A stretch of DNA of 50,981 nucleotides from Chromatiales bacterium (GTDB taxonomy: Bacteria; Pseudomonadota; Gammaproteobacteria; Thiohalomonadales; Thiohalomonadaceae), in NCBI GenBank assembly GCA_029879245.1, contig JAOUQQ010000007.1, forward strand, positions 1 to 50,981, read 5' to 3'. Under the pieces are notes generated by a model that worked only from the letters and a program-made list of their open reading frames with translations, did no database searches and was not told where the DNA came from. How positions within the stretch are numbered: position 1 is the stretch's first letter; each line of letters starts with the position of its first letter. Below are positions 44,201 through 50,981 of this stretch, one piece after another. Made by a program: the position numbers and the translations under genes.

Positions 44201-44702
44201 GCTGGATCGCGCGGTCAAGGCGCTCAAGTCGGGCGACCAGCCAGCGTTCGATAAACCGATGTTCCACGGCGCCGAGATCGACCTGGGCGTCCCCGCCCTG
44301 ATCCCTGACGACTACCTGCCCGACGTCCACAGCCGCCTGCTGATCTACAAGCGTATCGCCAGCGCCGAATCGAAAGAGGAGCTGCGTGAACTGCAGGTAG
44401 AGATGATCGACCGCTTCGGCCTGCTGCCCGAACCGATCAAAAACCTCTTCGCCATCACCGAGCTAAAACTGCAGGCCAGCCCGCTGGGGATCAAGAAGAT
44501 CGAACTGGGCGAAAACGGAGGACGTTTCACCTTTATCCCCGAGCCCAACATCGATCCGATGAAGCTGATCACCCTGATCCAGACCAAACCTGCGGAATAT
44601 AGACTGGATGGCCAGGAGCGGCTGAAGATCATCAAACCGCTGCCCGAACTGGAGAAGCGCCTTAATTTCTGTCATCGGTTGCTGGGGTTACTAGTAGAGT
44701 AG
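41241..44702 (+). CDS. mfd: Transcription-repair coupling factor
   Basis: 1153 residues from the ATG at 41241, the usual Mfd length. It removes stalled RNA polymerase and recruits UvrA. Seen: the UvrB-like N-terminal part (FPDWETLPYDTFSPYQD), the RNA-polymerase-interacting CarD-like domain (GAPVVHEDHGVGRYLG), the translocase with CGDVGFGKTEVAMRAAF and IIDEEHRFGVRQK, TATPIPRTLNMA, QLRGRVGRS, and the C-terminal regulatory domain. Long antisense frames are GC-bias artefacts. Confidence 0.97.
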   Translation: MDKRHLPALLPPAAIKAGDRFHCGQLYGSSFGLLISNAAQAHHGMVLAITPDTPSASRLEEELRFYNRGVEAIPVVSFPDWETLPYDTFSPYQDTISDRIAALHRLPQLQRGILILPVSTLMHRLAPRGYIEGGSLMLDVGDTLALDEMRLRLERSGYSCVSQVMEHGDFAVRGSLLDLFPMGSKTPYRIELFDDEVESIRTFDVESQRSEEKVEQIRLLPAREFPLTEAAIRQFREAYRAQFEGDPQKSIIYRDVSEGLAPPGIEYYLPLFFDETATLFDYLPEATQLFTLEGVDEAVEAFRSEYLERFEIAQYHTDHPPLPPRRLFLEVDELFSGLKRYPRFELQHFELHEVKHGNNFATATPPALTLDGRASDPSAALRKFVAEFAGRILFAAESAGRREQLLDTLHGCDIHPTAVDSWGQFIASDAKLAITVAPLESGLLLREPAIAVIAEPQLYGEQVMQKRRRRSRQRDPDAVVRNLAELQIGAPVVHEDHGVGRYLGLQKLSLGETEGEFLTLEYAGGDKLYVPVVSLHLISRYTGAAPENTPLHKLGSGQWEKAKRKASEKIRDVAAELLEIYARREARQGYSYPIDDAQYHAFSASFPFEETPDQADAIEAVVADMRSSKPMDRLVCGDVGFGKTEVAMRAAFLAVMGGKQVAVLVPTTLLAEQHTQNFRDRFADWPVHIESLSRFRSTKESNQVVDALEAGSVDIVIGTHKLLQEGIAYKQLGLVIIDEEHRFGVRQKDKFKALRAEVDVLTLTATPIPRTLNMAMGGIRDLSIIASPPAKRHAVKTFVHEWNPELVKEACLREIKRGGQVYFLHNKVEDIEVMARRLEELVPEATLRIAHGQMPERELERVMSDFYHQRFNVLVCTTIIETGIDVPSANTIIMNRADHFGLAQLYQLRGRVGRSHHRAYAYLMVPSKRAMTKDAVKRLEAIEAIEELGTGFTLATHDLEIRGAGELLGDEQSGQMHEIGFGLYSELLDRAVKALKSGDQPAFDKPMFHGAEIDLGVPALIPDDYLPDVHSRLLIYKRIASAESKEELRELQVEMIDRFGLLPEPIKNLFAITELKLQASPLGIKKIELGENGGRFTFIPEPNIDPMKLITLIQTKPAEYRLDGQERLKIIKPLPELEKRLNFCHRLLGLLVE

Positions 44703-44720
44703 CAACAAGGATTTTTTAGA

Positions 44721-44785
44721 CTAATTTATCCTAACTTACACATCGGGACGACAGAATACCCGGTCAAACCCATAATTTTCTCGAC
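44721..44785. repeat. 65-bp direct repeat, copy A
   Basis: It matches 47263-47327 at 56 of 65 positions without gaps, counted by eye. Shared core: CCTAACTTACACAT, then GGACGACAGAA. It lies 108 nt upstream of the CPBP protease start. Confidence 0.85.
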
Positions 44786-44892
44786 TTAGAGCATAATCAG
44801 CTGCTGCAAACAGGCGCCTACAGCTCTCTGCAATGCCTACTCTTTTGGCTAATGCAATTATGTTGATCTAGCGTATTAATCGGGGAATGACC

Positions 44893-45729
44893 ATGACAGG
44901 CACCATAAAACACTACAAACATCCCCTTCTTTTCTATTTCCTCGCAACTGTTATTCCCTGGATATTCTGGTTCTCTGCGGCATTTGTAAGCCATTTCACA
45001 CCAGAAACCTCACCTTATAGTATTCTGGTCAGTATATTAGGATTCATGGGTTTGCTAAGCCCTGCGATCATAGCGTATTGGCTTATGGTCAAAGAGAGAA
45101 ATCTAAAGAATGATATTTTAAACCGATTATTTACACTCAAATCAATTAAGCCTGTCTATCTTGGTCTAACACTATTGATCATGCTCACCAGCATATTGCT
45201 GGCACAGGCGATCTCCTTACTGTTTGGTTACAGTGCTGACCAATTTGTAATTACTGGCCACTTTACATTCTCCTCAGGAGTCTTCCCTGTATGGGCATTA
45301 TTGATTATTGCCCCACTTCTTGAAGAAGTGGCATGGCACTCATATGGTACAGATTGTTTGAGAAACCGATTTAACTTATTTAAAACATCCATAATCTTTG
45401 GACTATTTTGGGGACTCTGGCATATCCCTTTATCATTTATCGATAATTATTACCATAGCAATGTTGTAGAAACGAGCTGGATCTACGGGGTTAATTTTCT
45501 GGTAAGCATCTTTCCGTTTGTTTTGATCATGAACTGGCTTTATTACAAAACAGGCAGGAATATTATGGTCACAGTCATATTTCACATTTCAGCCGGATTT
45601 TTTAACGAAATCTTTGCCACACACCCTGATAGCAAAATAATACAGACCGGACTATTGGTTGTGTTATCGCTAATTATCATTATTAATGATAAAGAATTCT
45701 TTTTTAAACGGAAGTATGCAGGACAGTAG
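44893..45729 (+). CDS. CPBP (CAAX-type) intramembrane metalloprotease family protein
   Basis: 278 residues from the ATG at 44893 (GGGGA 7 nt upstream; the ATG at 44887 is too close). Eight or so membrane helices. Family motifs: EEVAWH starting at Glu144-Glu145, then FGLFWGLWHIPL with His177, and a later FHISAGFFNE. In CPBP families the EExxxR motif usually has Arg; here the motif reads EEVAWH, so the branch is divergent. The gene is clearly AT-rich compared with mfd, which suggests acquisition. Possible roles include bacteriocin immunity, but nothing here shows one. Confidence 0.78.
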   Translation: MTGTIKHYKHPLLFYFLATVIPWIFWFSAAFVSHFTPETSPYSILVSILGFMGLLSPAIIAYWLMVKERNLKNDILNRLFTLKSIKPVYLGLTLLIMLTSILLAQAISLLFGYSADQFVITGHFTFSSGVFPVWALLIIAPLLEEVAWHSYGTDCLRNRFNLFKTSIIFGLFWGLWHIPLSFIDNYYHSNVVETSWIYGVNFLVSIFPFVLIMNWLYYKTGRNIMVTVIFHISAGFFNEIFATHPDSKIIQTGLLVVLSLIIIINDKEFFFKRKYAGQ

Positions 45730-45791
45730 TTGGCAAAGATATATGGAGAATAATATGTACATTCAGGGCCTTAGGAAAAGAGGATATTGAT

Positions 45792-45884
45792 ATGGTCAGG
45801 TTTTGGCTCTACACTGCGAATGGTGTCGGACTGATCGCACTGATATTACTACTATGGTGGTTGGTCAGTACGTTTTGGATATAA
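45792..45884 (+). CDS. 30-residue single-helix membrane peptide
   Basis: MVRFWLYTANG followed by one hydrophobic helix (VGLIALILLLWWLVSTFWI) and stop. AGAGGA lies 8 nt before the ATG. It sits in the 178-nt gap between the CPBP gene and the AraC-type regulator. Too short for a family assignment; supported only by the ribosome site and composition. Confidence 0.4.
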   Translation: MVRFWLYTANGVGLIALILLLWWLVSTFWI

Positions 45885-45907
45885 CGAATTGTTTGTTTGA
45901 GTAGTCC

Positions 45908-47143
45908 ATGGAATCAGGTATCACCCTCTTCTCAGTCATCATGCTGCTCGGCGCCGCCCACGGCTTGTTTCTTGCGCTGGCCCTGGTCAATGCCAGGGGT
46001 GGAAACCCAATCGGCCATCGTTTTCTCGCCCTTCTAACATTGGCATTTGCTATCGATTTAGGGCACGAGTTTCTTTACCAGACGCATTATCTCTTAAATG
46101 TATTAGAACTCGCCTACCTCGACCCGAACATCAATTTGCTCTACGGACCTTCGTTTTACCTCTATACCTGTGCGTTGACCGAGGGAGATCGGTTCCAGTT
46201 TAGAATAAAAAAGTGGCTCCACTTTTTACCTTTTGTTTTCGTCATGATTTTATGTGCATTGTTGCCATCGCTGAGCGTAGAACAGTTCTCCAATCTACTT
46301 TACGATGGTGTAGTTTCAACTAGTGATAAGGATGAGGTTATCGCCCGGCACGTTGTGGCATCTGTTGCACTTAGCTCTGGGTTGCTGATTGGTATCTATC
46401 TGATCCTGAGTATTCACAGATTGATTCGCCATACCCGGTTGATACAGCAGCAATTCTCTTCCATCGAGCAAATTAGCCTTAACTGGTTAAAAAAACTGTT
46501 CATTGCCTTATCTTTTCTCTATCTCATTCTGTTTTTTGGTGGCTTTTTATCTGAATCCTTTGGCATTAGCGAGGAAATCACCAAGCTTCTTTACCTGATG
46601 ATTGTCGTCGTAATCTATACCATGGGTTATCTGGGACTGCGCCAACCGGTCATATTTTCAGTCCAATCGACTGATAAAGATACCGAAACAACGAATTTAC
46701 TCAGAGAAACCCAGGAGAACGAAGGATTACTCAATGGCTCCGAGAGCACAAAGAAATACCAAACATCAGCCCTCGATGCGGGAATGAGTACAGCATTACG
46801 TGAAGAGTTAGAACATCACATGATGGACAAAAAACCCCATCTCGACAACAAATTGACCTTGGGGCAACTCGCTGCGCAATTAGGCATTTCAGCCAATTAT
46901 CTATCCCAGGTCATCAATGAACAGTTTGAGCGAAATTTCTTTGATTTCATCAACGGCCACCGCGTAGAAGAAGCCAAAAGACTGCTAACTGATCCCGACA
47001 ATGCAGAGACCAGCATTCTCAATATTGCACTTGATGCCGGTTTCAACTCAAAATCAGCTTTTTATACCGCTTTCAAGAAACATACAGATCTCACCCCCAG
47101 CCAATTCAAAAAGACACTGTTATCCTGTTCAAATACGGCATAA
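45908..47143 (+). CDS. Membrane-bound AraC-family regulator (7TM-HTH)
   Basis: 411 residues. About seven membrane helices (residues 8-250), a hydrophilic linker (about 255-290), and a C-terminal AraC-type double HTH (LTLGQLAAQLGISANYLSQVINE; then ILNIALDAGFNSKSAFYTAFKKHTDLTPSQFKK). Such proteins sense envelope or lipid signals and act on neighbouring genes. It lies in the AT-rich segment with the CPBP protease, its likely target (inference). Confidence 0.88.
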   Translation: MESGITLFSVIMLLGAAHGLFLALALVNARGGNPIGHRFLALLTLAFAIDLGHEFLYQTHYLLNVLELAYLDPNINLLYGPSFYLYTCALTEGDRFQFRIKKWLHFLPFVFVMILCALLPSLSVEQFSNLLYDGVVSTSDKDEVIARHVVASVALSSGLLIGIYLILSIHRLIRHTRLIQQQFSSIEQISLNWLKKLFIALSFLYLILFFGGFLSESFGISEEITKLLYLMIVVVIYTMGYLGLRQPVIFSVQSTDKDTETTNLLRETQENEGLLNGSESTKKYQTSALDAGMSTALREELEHHMMDKKPHLDNKLTLGQLAAQLGISANYLSQVINEQFERNFFDFINGHRVEEAKRLLTDPDNAETSILNIALDAGFNSKSAFYTAFKKHTDLTPSQFKKTLLSCSNTA

Positions 47144-47262
47144 AGCTCTTTGTAGTGCTCAACCCAATTGGGCCGCCGCATTCCCCACTCCCACATGCGC
47201 CATTTACATTACACCCATGAATTCTCTATAAATTCAATGCTTTATGGAATGGTGCTGCAGTA

Positions 47263-47327
47263 CTAATTTGTCCTAACTTACACATCTGGACGACAGAACA
47301 CCCCGCTAAACCCATACTCCTCTCGAC
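47263..47327. repeat. 65-bp direct repeat, copy B
   Basis: Second copy of the sequence at 44721-44785, in the same orientation, 84 nt upstream of the next gene. The two copies bracket the AT-rich protease/regulator segment. Confidence 0.85.
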
Positions 47328-47411
47328 ACCACGATCTGGGCTTGTTCTCAATACTCACAAGCCTGAAAGCCAGCCCAGGCAAGCACTGTTACATATAAAG
47401 GAGTAGTACAC

Positions 47412-50060
47412 ATGAGAAATAAACTTCGCTATCTATCAGGCTTCTCAATCATCGCCATATCACTGACTGGATGTGGTGGTGGAGGTTCAAACAGCAATAG
47501 TCCGGTAAATGCAGCCCCCGTTGCCACGGGTATTTCGATTCTCGATAACAATGCTGGCAGTATTGTACTGGGTGACATTCTCACAGGGCAGTATACCTAT
47601 CAGGATGCCGAGGGAGATACAGAAGGAGCCAGTGAGATACGTTGGCTGCGGAATGGCGCAGCCATCACTGGGGCAACGAGCAGTAATTATTCGGTGGTAC
47701 CTGCAGATGCCGGTATGGACATCAGCTTCGAGATCACCCCCGTTGCAACTACAGGCACAACCACAGGTAGCGCTGCTAACAGCGCTGTTTCCGTACCATT
47801 TCGTGCACCTGCCGTAACAGCATCTCCAGGGGATTCCGAGGTAAGCCTCAGCTGGTCAACTGAAGCTACCGATTACAAGGTTGAATTCCATGATGGTTCG
47901 GGCACGTGGGCAACTGCGACAACCACAACCGCGACACAATTTACCCATACCGGCCTGACCAACGGCCTTACCTATACCTACCGAGTCAATGGCAGTAATT
48001 CCAGTGTGACCGGTCCCAGTTCCACTGAGGTGAGCGCCACTCCCGCAGTGCCACCTACAACGGCTCCCGCTACGGTTAGCGCCGTAATTAACCATGTTGC
48101 CGTTAATGACAACCCTTTGACTCTTAGCTGGCCAGCCGTTGCGGGGGCGACGAAATATCGGGTTTATTACGATACCGTCGCATCTGTAGACACTAATGAC
48201 AGTTACATTGATTCCACCACGACTAATTTAGCGGTCAACGCCATCGCTAACGTGGGCATAAATGATGGGGAGACCTATTATTTTAGGGTATTACCCATGA
48301 ATGACGAGGTGTCTGGCACTACGATCTCTGGAGAGATTGCTGTAACAGCCACCTACTCTGGCTGGACTTATCACAGTGCCTCATCCGGTGCCCGTATCAT
48401 CCGTGGCACAGCCCATGATGCCATCAACGGTGTGACTATTCGTGTTGGTGATAGCGGAATGGTCTCTCGCAGCACCGATGGCATCAACTGGGCCATACAA
48501 TACACCGGCACCACCTATGACCTCACCGCTGTCGTCTGGACTGGCACTCGTTTTGTTGCCGTGGCAAACAGTGATGCCAGTTATTACGTCGGTTCAACCG
48601 GTCTAATTCTGACGAGTAACGATGGCATTACCTGGACGCATACCAGTGGCGCAATCAGCGGTGGCGCACAGGATATTGCCTGGAGTGGTACTCAGCTATT
48701 GGTAGTAGGGTATAATGGCGTGGCAATGATCAGTGATGATGAGGGCGATAGCTGGTCACCCATAAGTGGTCTTCCAGCTAACCTCTACGATGATTTTACT
48801 AGCGTCATTTGGGATGGTACGCAATTTATTGTGAGTAACCCATTTGGCTACCATTACACTGTAAACATAACAACAATGTCATTAACAGGTATATCAACAA
48901 ATGCCGGCAACCTATCCTGGTCTGGCACTACCTATGCCGCTGTTTATGCTACATGGGCCTATACCAGCTCAGACCTTGTTACCTGGAGTGCTGATACATT
49001 TACTGACACTACCAATTTGCAGGATATCGTCTGGGATACTACTAACAACCAATTTGTAGCGGTTGGCATGGGCGGTGTTATCTATACCACGCCCGATGGC
49101 AGCACCTGGACACGTCAAACATCCGGAGTGAGTCATGACCTGTATAACGTGACTTCAATCAATGGAAGTCTGGTTGCCAGTGGTGACAAAGGCACTGTAT
49201 TAACCTCAACAGACGGAATAGCCTGGAGCAATGGTGAAGCCAGTAACAATCAGACAATCAGAGCCATTATCAGTAATGGCGGAGATGGCTGGATGGCCGT
49301 CGGTGATGCAGGCACGATTGCAACCAGCCCTGATGGCAATACCTGGAGCTGGCAGACCCAGACTTTCTCTGGCTGGGCATCCGTCGATTTATGGCGCAGC
49401 GTTAGTTACAACGGGAGTCGTTACGTTGTCATTGGTAATGTTGGCGCAATTATTAGTTCTGATGATGACGGTGTAACGTGGACAGAGCGCACCTCAGGAA
49501 CCGTTAATAATCTAGTTCAGGTACTCTGGGATGGCGTTCAGTTTGTCGCAATCGGCGCGACTGGCACCGTGCTGACCAGCAGTGATGGGGTGACATGGAC
49601 ACCCCAGACATCCGGTACAGTAGAAAATTTAGTTCAACTTAGATATGACAATGGACTATATATCGCAGCGGGTAATAACGGGGCGATTATAACCAGCAAT
49701 GATAGTGTAACCTGGACAGTGCAAAACAGCTCAACAACACAACACCTGCGCTCTCTCACATATCACAATGGCCTCTATATTGCTGGTGGGGGCAACAGTA
49801 CGATGCTGACTAGCAACGATGCAATAAGCTGGAGTGTAACCACTGTGGCTGGAACAGGCACGGTCCGTGGCCTTGGCTGGGATGGTAATAAATTTATCAT
49901 GTCAGATAACTTTGGTGGGCTTTATCACAGCACGGATGGAATCAGCTGGACCAAAGAAGCTAAACAACCACTTGGTATTATCTTTGATTTCATTCTTAAT
50001 AGCAGTGGTCGCATGATGGCAGCGGGAGTAGGCGGCATGATTATGTCAAAAAATCCATAA
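47412..50060 (+). CDS. Large lipoprotein with Ig/FN3-like domains and BNR/YCF48-like propeller repeats
   Basis: 882 residues. A lipobox, LTGC, lies near residue 21, followed by a GGGGSNSNS spacer. An Ig-like domain (about 35-135) and two FN3-type domains (about 140-215 and 220-315) precede eight or more propeller-type repeats (about 320-882). Each repeat has a W-x-G-x-x-F/Y-V-A-V-G strand, a G-x-I-x-x-S turn and a DGxxWT motif (SNDGITWTHTSG, SPDGNTWSWQT, SSDGVTWTPQT). Such repeats form beta-propellers. Surface display or binding is likely, but the ligand is unknown. A strong terminator follows. Confidence 0.82.
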   Translation: MRNKLRYLSGFSIIAISLTGCGGGGSNSNSPVNAAPVATGISILDNNAGSIVLGDILTGQYTYQDAEGDTEGASEIRWLRNGAAITGATSSNYSVVPADAGMDISFEITPVATTGTTTGSAANSAVSVPFRAPAVTASPGDSEVSLSWSTEATDYKVEFHDGSGTWATATTTTATQFTHTGLTNGLTYTYRVNGSNSSVTGPSSTEVSATPAVPPTTAPATVSAVINHVAVNDNPLTLSWPAVAGATKYRVYYDTVASVDTNDSYIDSTTTNLAVNAIANVGINDGETYYFRVLPMNDEVSGTTISGEIAVTATYSGWTYHSASSGARIIRGTAHDAINGVTIRVGDSGMVSRSTDGINWAIQYTGTTYDLTAVVWTGTRFVAVANSDASYYVGSTGLILTSNDGITWTHTSGAISGGAQDIAWSGTQLLVVGYNGVAMISDDEGDSWSPISGLPANLYDDFTSVIWDGTQFIVSNPFGYHYTVNITTMSLTGISTNAGNLSWSGTTYAAVYATWAYTSSDLVTWSADTFTDTTNLQDIVWDTTNNQFVAVGMGGVIYTTPDGSTWTRQTSGVSHDLYNVTSINGSLVASGDKGTVLTSTDGIAWSNGEASNNQTIRAIISNGGDGWMAVGDAGTIATSPDGNTWSWQTQTFSGWASVDLWRSVSYNGSRYVVIGNVGAIISSDDDGVTWTERTSGTVNNLVQVLWDGVQFVAIGATGTVLTSSDGVTWTPQTSGTVENLVQLRYDNGLYIAAGNNGAIITSNDSVTWTVQNSSTTQHLRSLTYHNGLYIAGGGNSTMLTSNDAISWSVTTVAGTGTVRGLGWDGNKFIMSDNFGGLYHSTDGISWTKEAKQPLGIIFDFILNSSGRMMAAGVGGMIMSKNP

Positions 50061-50082
50061 TCCTCCTGTAAGTCAGCAACAC

Positions 50083-50112
50083 AAAAACCGGTGCCATGGC
50101 ACCGGTTTTTTT
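50083..50112. terminator. Intrinsic terminator after the propeller lipoprotein
   Basis: AAAAACCGGTGCC (50083-50095) and GGCACCGGTTTTT (50098-50110) with further T residues. The symmetric A and T runs let it serve the minus-strand gene as well. Confidence 0.9.
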
Positions 50113-50236
50113 GCTCTATTCACCACCACTATTGCTGATGAGTCATCGGCATTGGCATTGAATTATCTTTCATCATCGGCTTTTGCAGATGGGCCATCAG
50201 CTCCAGATCAATGTCGGTAAAGCGTGTTCGCGCCGA

Positions 50237-50854
50237 TTACGATTCGCTAATCATAGCTACCGGCTCATAGCGATAGTGCCCGGTAATCGGGTAGTCAAAC
50301 AGCATATCGTTCATTGTCGGTCCGTAACCGATGTTATGGATAATCAGCGGCACACCATCACGGGTCACAACATTTGAGACGATACCGATATGGGGGCCGG
50401 CCCCCTCGATATGCCAGGTGACAAGATCACCGGGTCGATAGTCCACCGCCTTGTCCGATATCGGCAGCTCCCCCCCGGCGCGGATGAAAAAAGTTTGCAG
50501 ATTGGGAACACGACGGTGGTCAATATTGGTATCGGTCCCCTTCAGCCCCCAGATCCGACGAGAGGGGTAGAGATCGAAGTTGGCCGCCATATCCTCATGC
50601 ACACGTTGTTGCAGGTCGATGCCGATACCCCGGTAGGCACGGATAACCACATCGGTACACACCCCGGTATTCCCCGGCACATCACCATTGGGATAAGCGA
50701 TAGAGACATAGGCGGCGTCATACCGCACCTCATGGTTAAGCCGCTCTCTGGCCGCCTCCACCAGCGGCGTGGCGGGCAGTTCGGTGTATTGGCATGCGCT
50801 GCTGAGCAGTGCCATACCTGATAGCAATACGATAGTAAGAATCCGATTTGGCAT
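50237..50854 (-). CDS. DUF1287 lipoprotein
   Basis: 205 residues from the ATG at 50854, with GGGAGGG 7 nt upstream. A lipobox, LSSAC, puts the lipidated Cys at 21. The DUF1287 domain, related to the NlpC/P60 cysteine-peptidase fold, shows NTGVCTDVVIRAYR (Cys66 as the probable nucleophile) and PGDLVTWHIEGAGPHIGIVS with the probable catalytic His. Reading continues in frame for 35 codons beyond its stop. Substrate unknown; an envelope role is likely from the lipid anchor. Confidence 0.82.
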   Translation of the reverse strand: MPNRILTIVLLSGMALLSSACQYTELPATPLVEAARERLNHEVRYDAAYVSIAYPNGDVPGNTGVCTDVVIRAYRGIGIDLQQRVHEDMAANFDLYPSRRIWGLKGTDTNIDHRRVPNLQTFFIRAGGELPISDKAVDYRPGDLVTWHIEGAGPHIGIVSNVVTRDGVPLIIHNIGYGPTMNDMLFDYPITGHYRYEPVAMISES

Positions 50855-50940
50855 ATGCGTTCCCTCCCTTATTTTACTGTTGACCATAGAAGGGAGTGGG
50901 AGTTCAGGGGGGGGGATTTTGGGTTGTTGGGGCAGATGAT

Positions 50941-50966
50941 GGTGGGTTACGCTTTGCTAACCCACC
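50941..50966. repeat. Hairpin element GGTGGGTTA...TAACCCACC
   Basis: 9-bp perfect inverted repeat (50941-50949 with 50958-50966) with an 8-nt loop, followed by CTACGGGC. This sequence type is known to me as a short dispersed intergenic element in many proteobacteria. It lies upstream of the DUF1287 gene. Confidence 0.6.
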
Positions 50967-50981
50967 CTACGGGCTGTTGAC

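Noticed and set aside
44721-47327. Integron attC sites or cassette array
   Set aside because: The 65-bp repeats lack the paired RYYYAAC/GTTRRRY ends and no integrase gene is in the window.
1-50981. CRISPR arrays, insertion sequences, prophage
   Set aside because: No regularly spaced repeats, transposase motifs or phage structural genes were found by eye.

Overview
The window looks like a chromosomal segment of a sulfur-oxidising gammaproteobacterium, probably close to the Chromatiales or Sedimenticola/Thiodiazotropha-like lineages. That placement is inference. It rests on gammaproteobacterial synteny (yceD-rpmF-plsX-fabHDG-acpP-fabF-pabC-mltG; uvrY-uvrC-pgsA followed by tRNA-Gly/Cys/Leu), a recognisable sulfur globule protein gene, and two exported rhodanese proteins. 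No phage, IS element, CRISPR array or rRNA was seen.

Layout. 1-1714 (minus): biotin carboxylase subunit and the start of the carboxyltransferase subunit of a pyruvate carboxylase/oxaloacetate decarboxylase-type enzyme. 1828-10055 (plus): fatty-acid synthesis cluster from yceD to mltG. It has an apparently leaderless first gene, several TTG/GTG starts, and strong hairpins in four of its intergenic gaps. 10066-11266: small membrane protein, BI-1/YccA family protein and tRNA-Ser. 11668-22710: an unusual envelope cluster. It holds an RND adaptor and pump (the pump with a 240-residue lysine-rich cytoplasmic tail), two proline/tyrosine-rich exported proteins, a sulfur globule protein, a periplasmic protein, a ParA-like ATPase, a membrane-anchored TPR protein, a membrane coiled-coil protein and a dynamin-like GTPase. 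22746-26346: uvrY, uvrC, pgsA and three tRNAs. 26401-36014: mostly conserved hypothetical genes, an M61 peptidase, a pair made of a membrane protein and a vWA-like lipoprotein, and an App1-type phosphatase. 36017-37318: bioA (minus).

37406-40906 is the most striking small region. A sigma-54 enhancer-binding protein with a PAS domain (minus strand) lies next to two good -24/-12 promoters. The first drives only about 90 nt ending in a strong intrinsic terminator, and this looks like a sigma-54-dependent small RNA with an exposed anti-Shine-Dalgarno stretch. The second precedes a 59-residue exported protein and two near-duplicate exported rhodaneses. TGTCA-type paired sites occur both upstream of the sRNA promoter and in front of the regulator gene, so the set reads as one autoregulated circuit.

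40921-50981: a small RND-associated protein, mfd, an AT-rich segment (CPBP protease, 30-residue membrane peptide, 7TM-AraC regulator) flanked by two copies of a 65-bp repeat, a large beta-propeller-like lipoprotein, and a DUF1287 lipoprotein. All functional assignments come from motif recognition by eye, and no database search was run.
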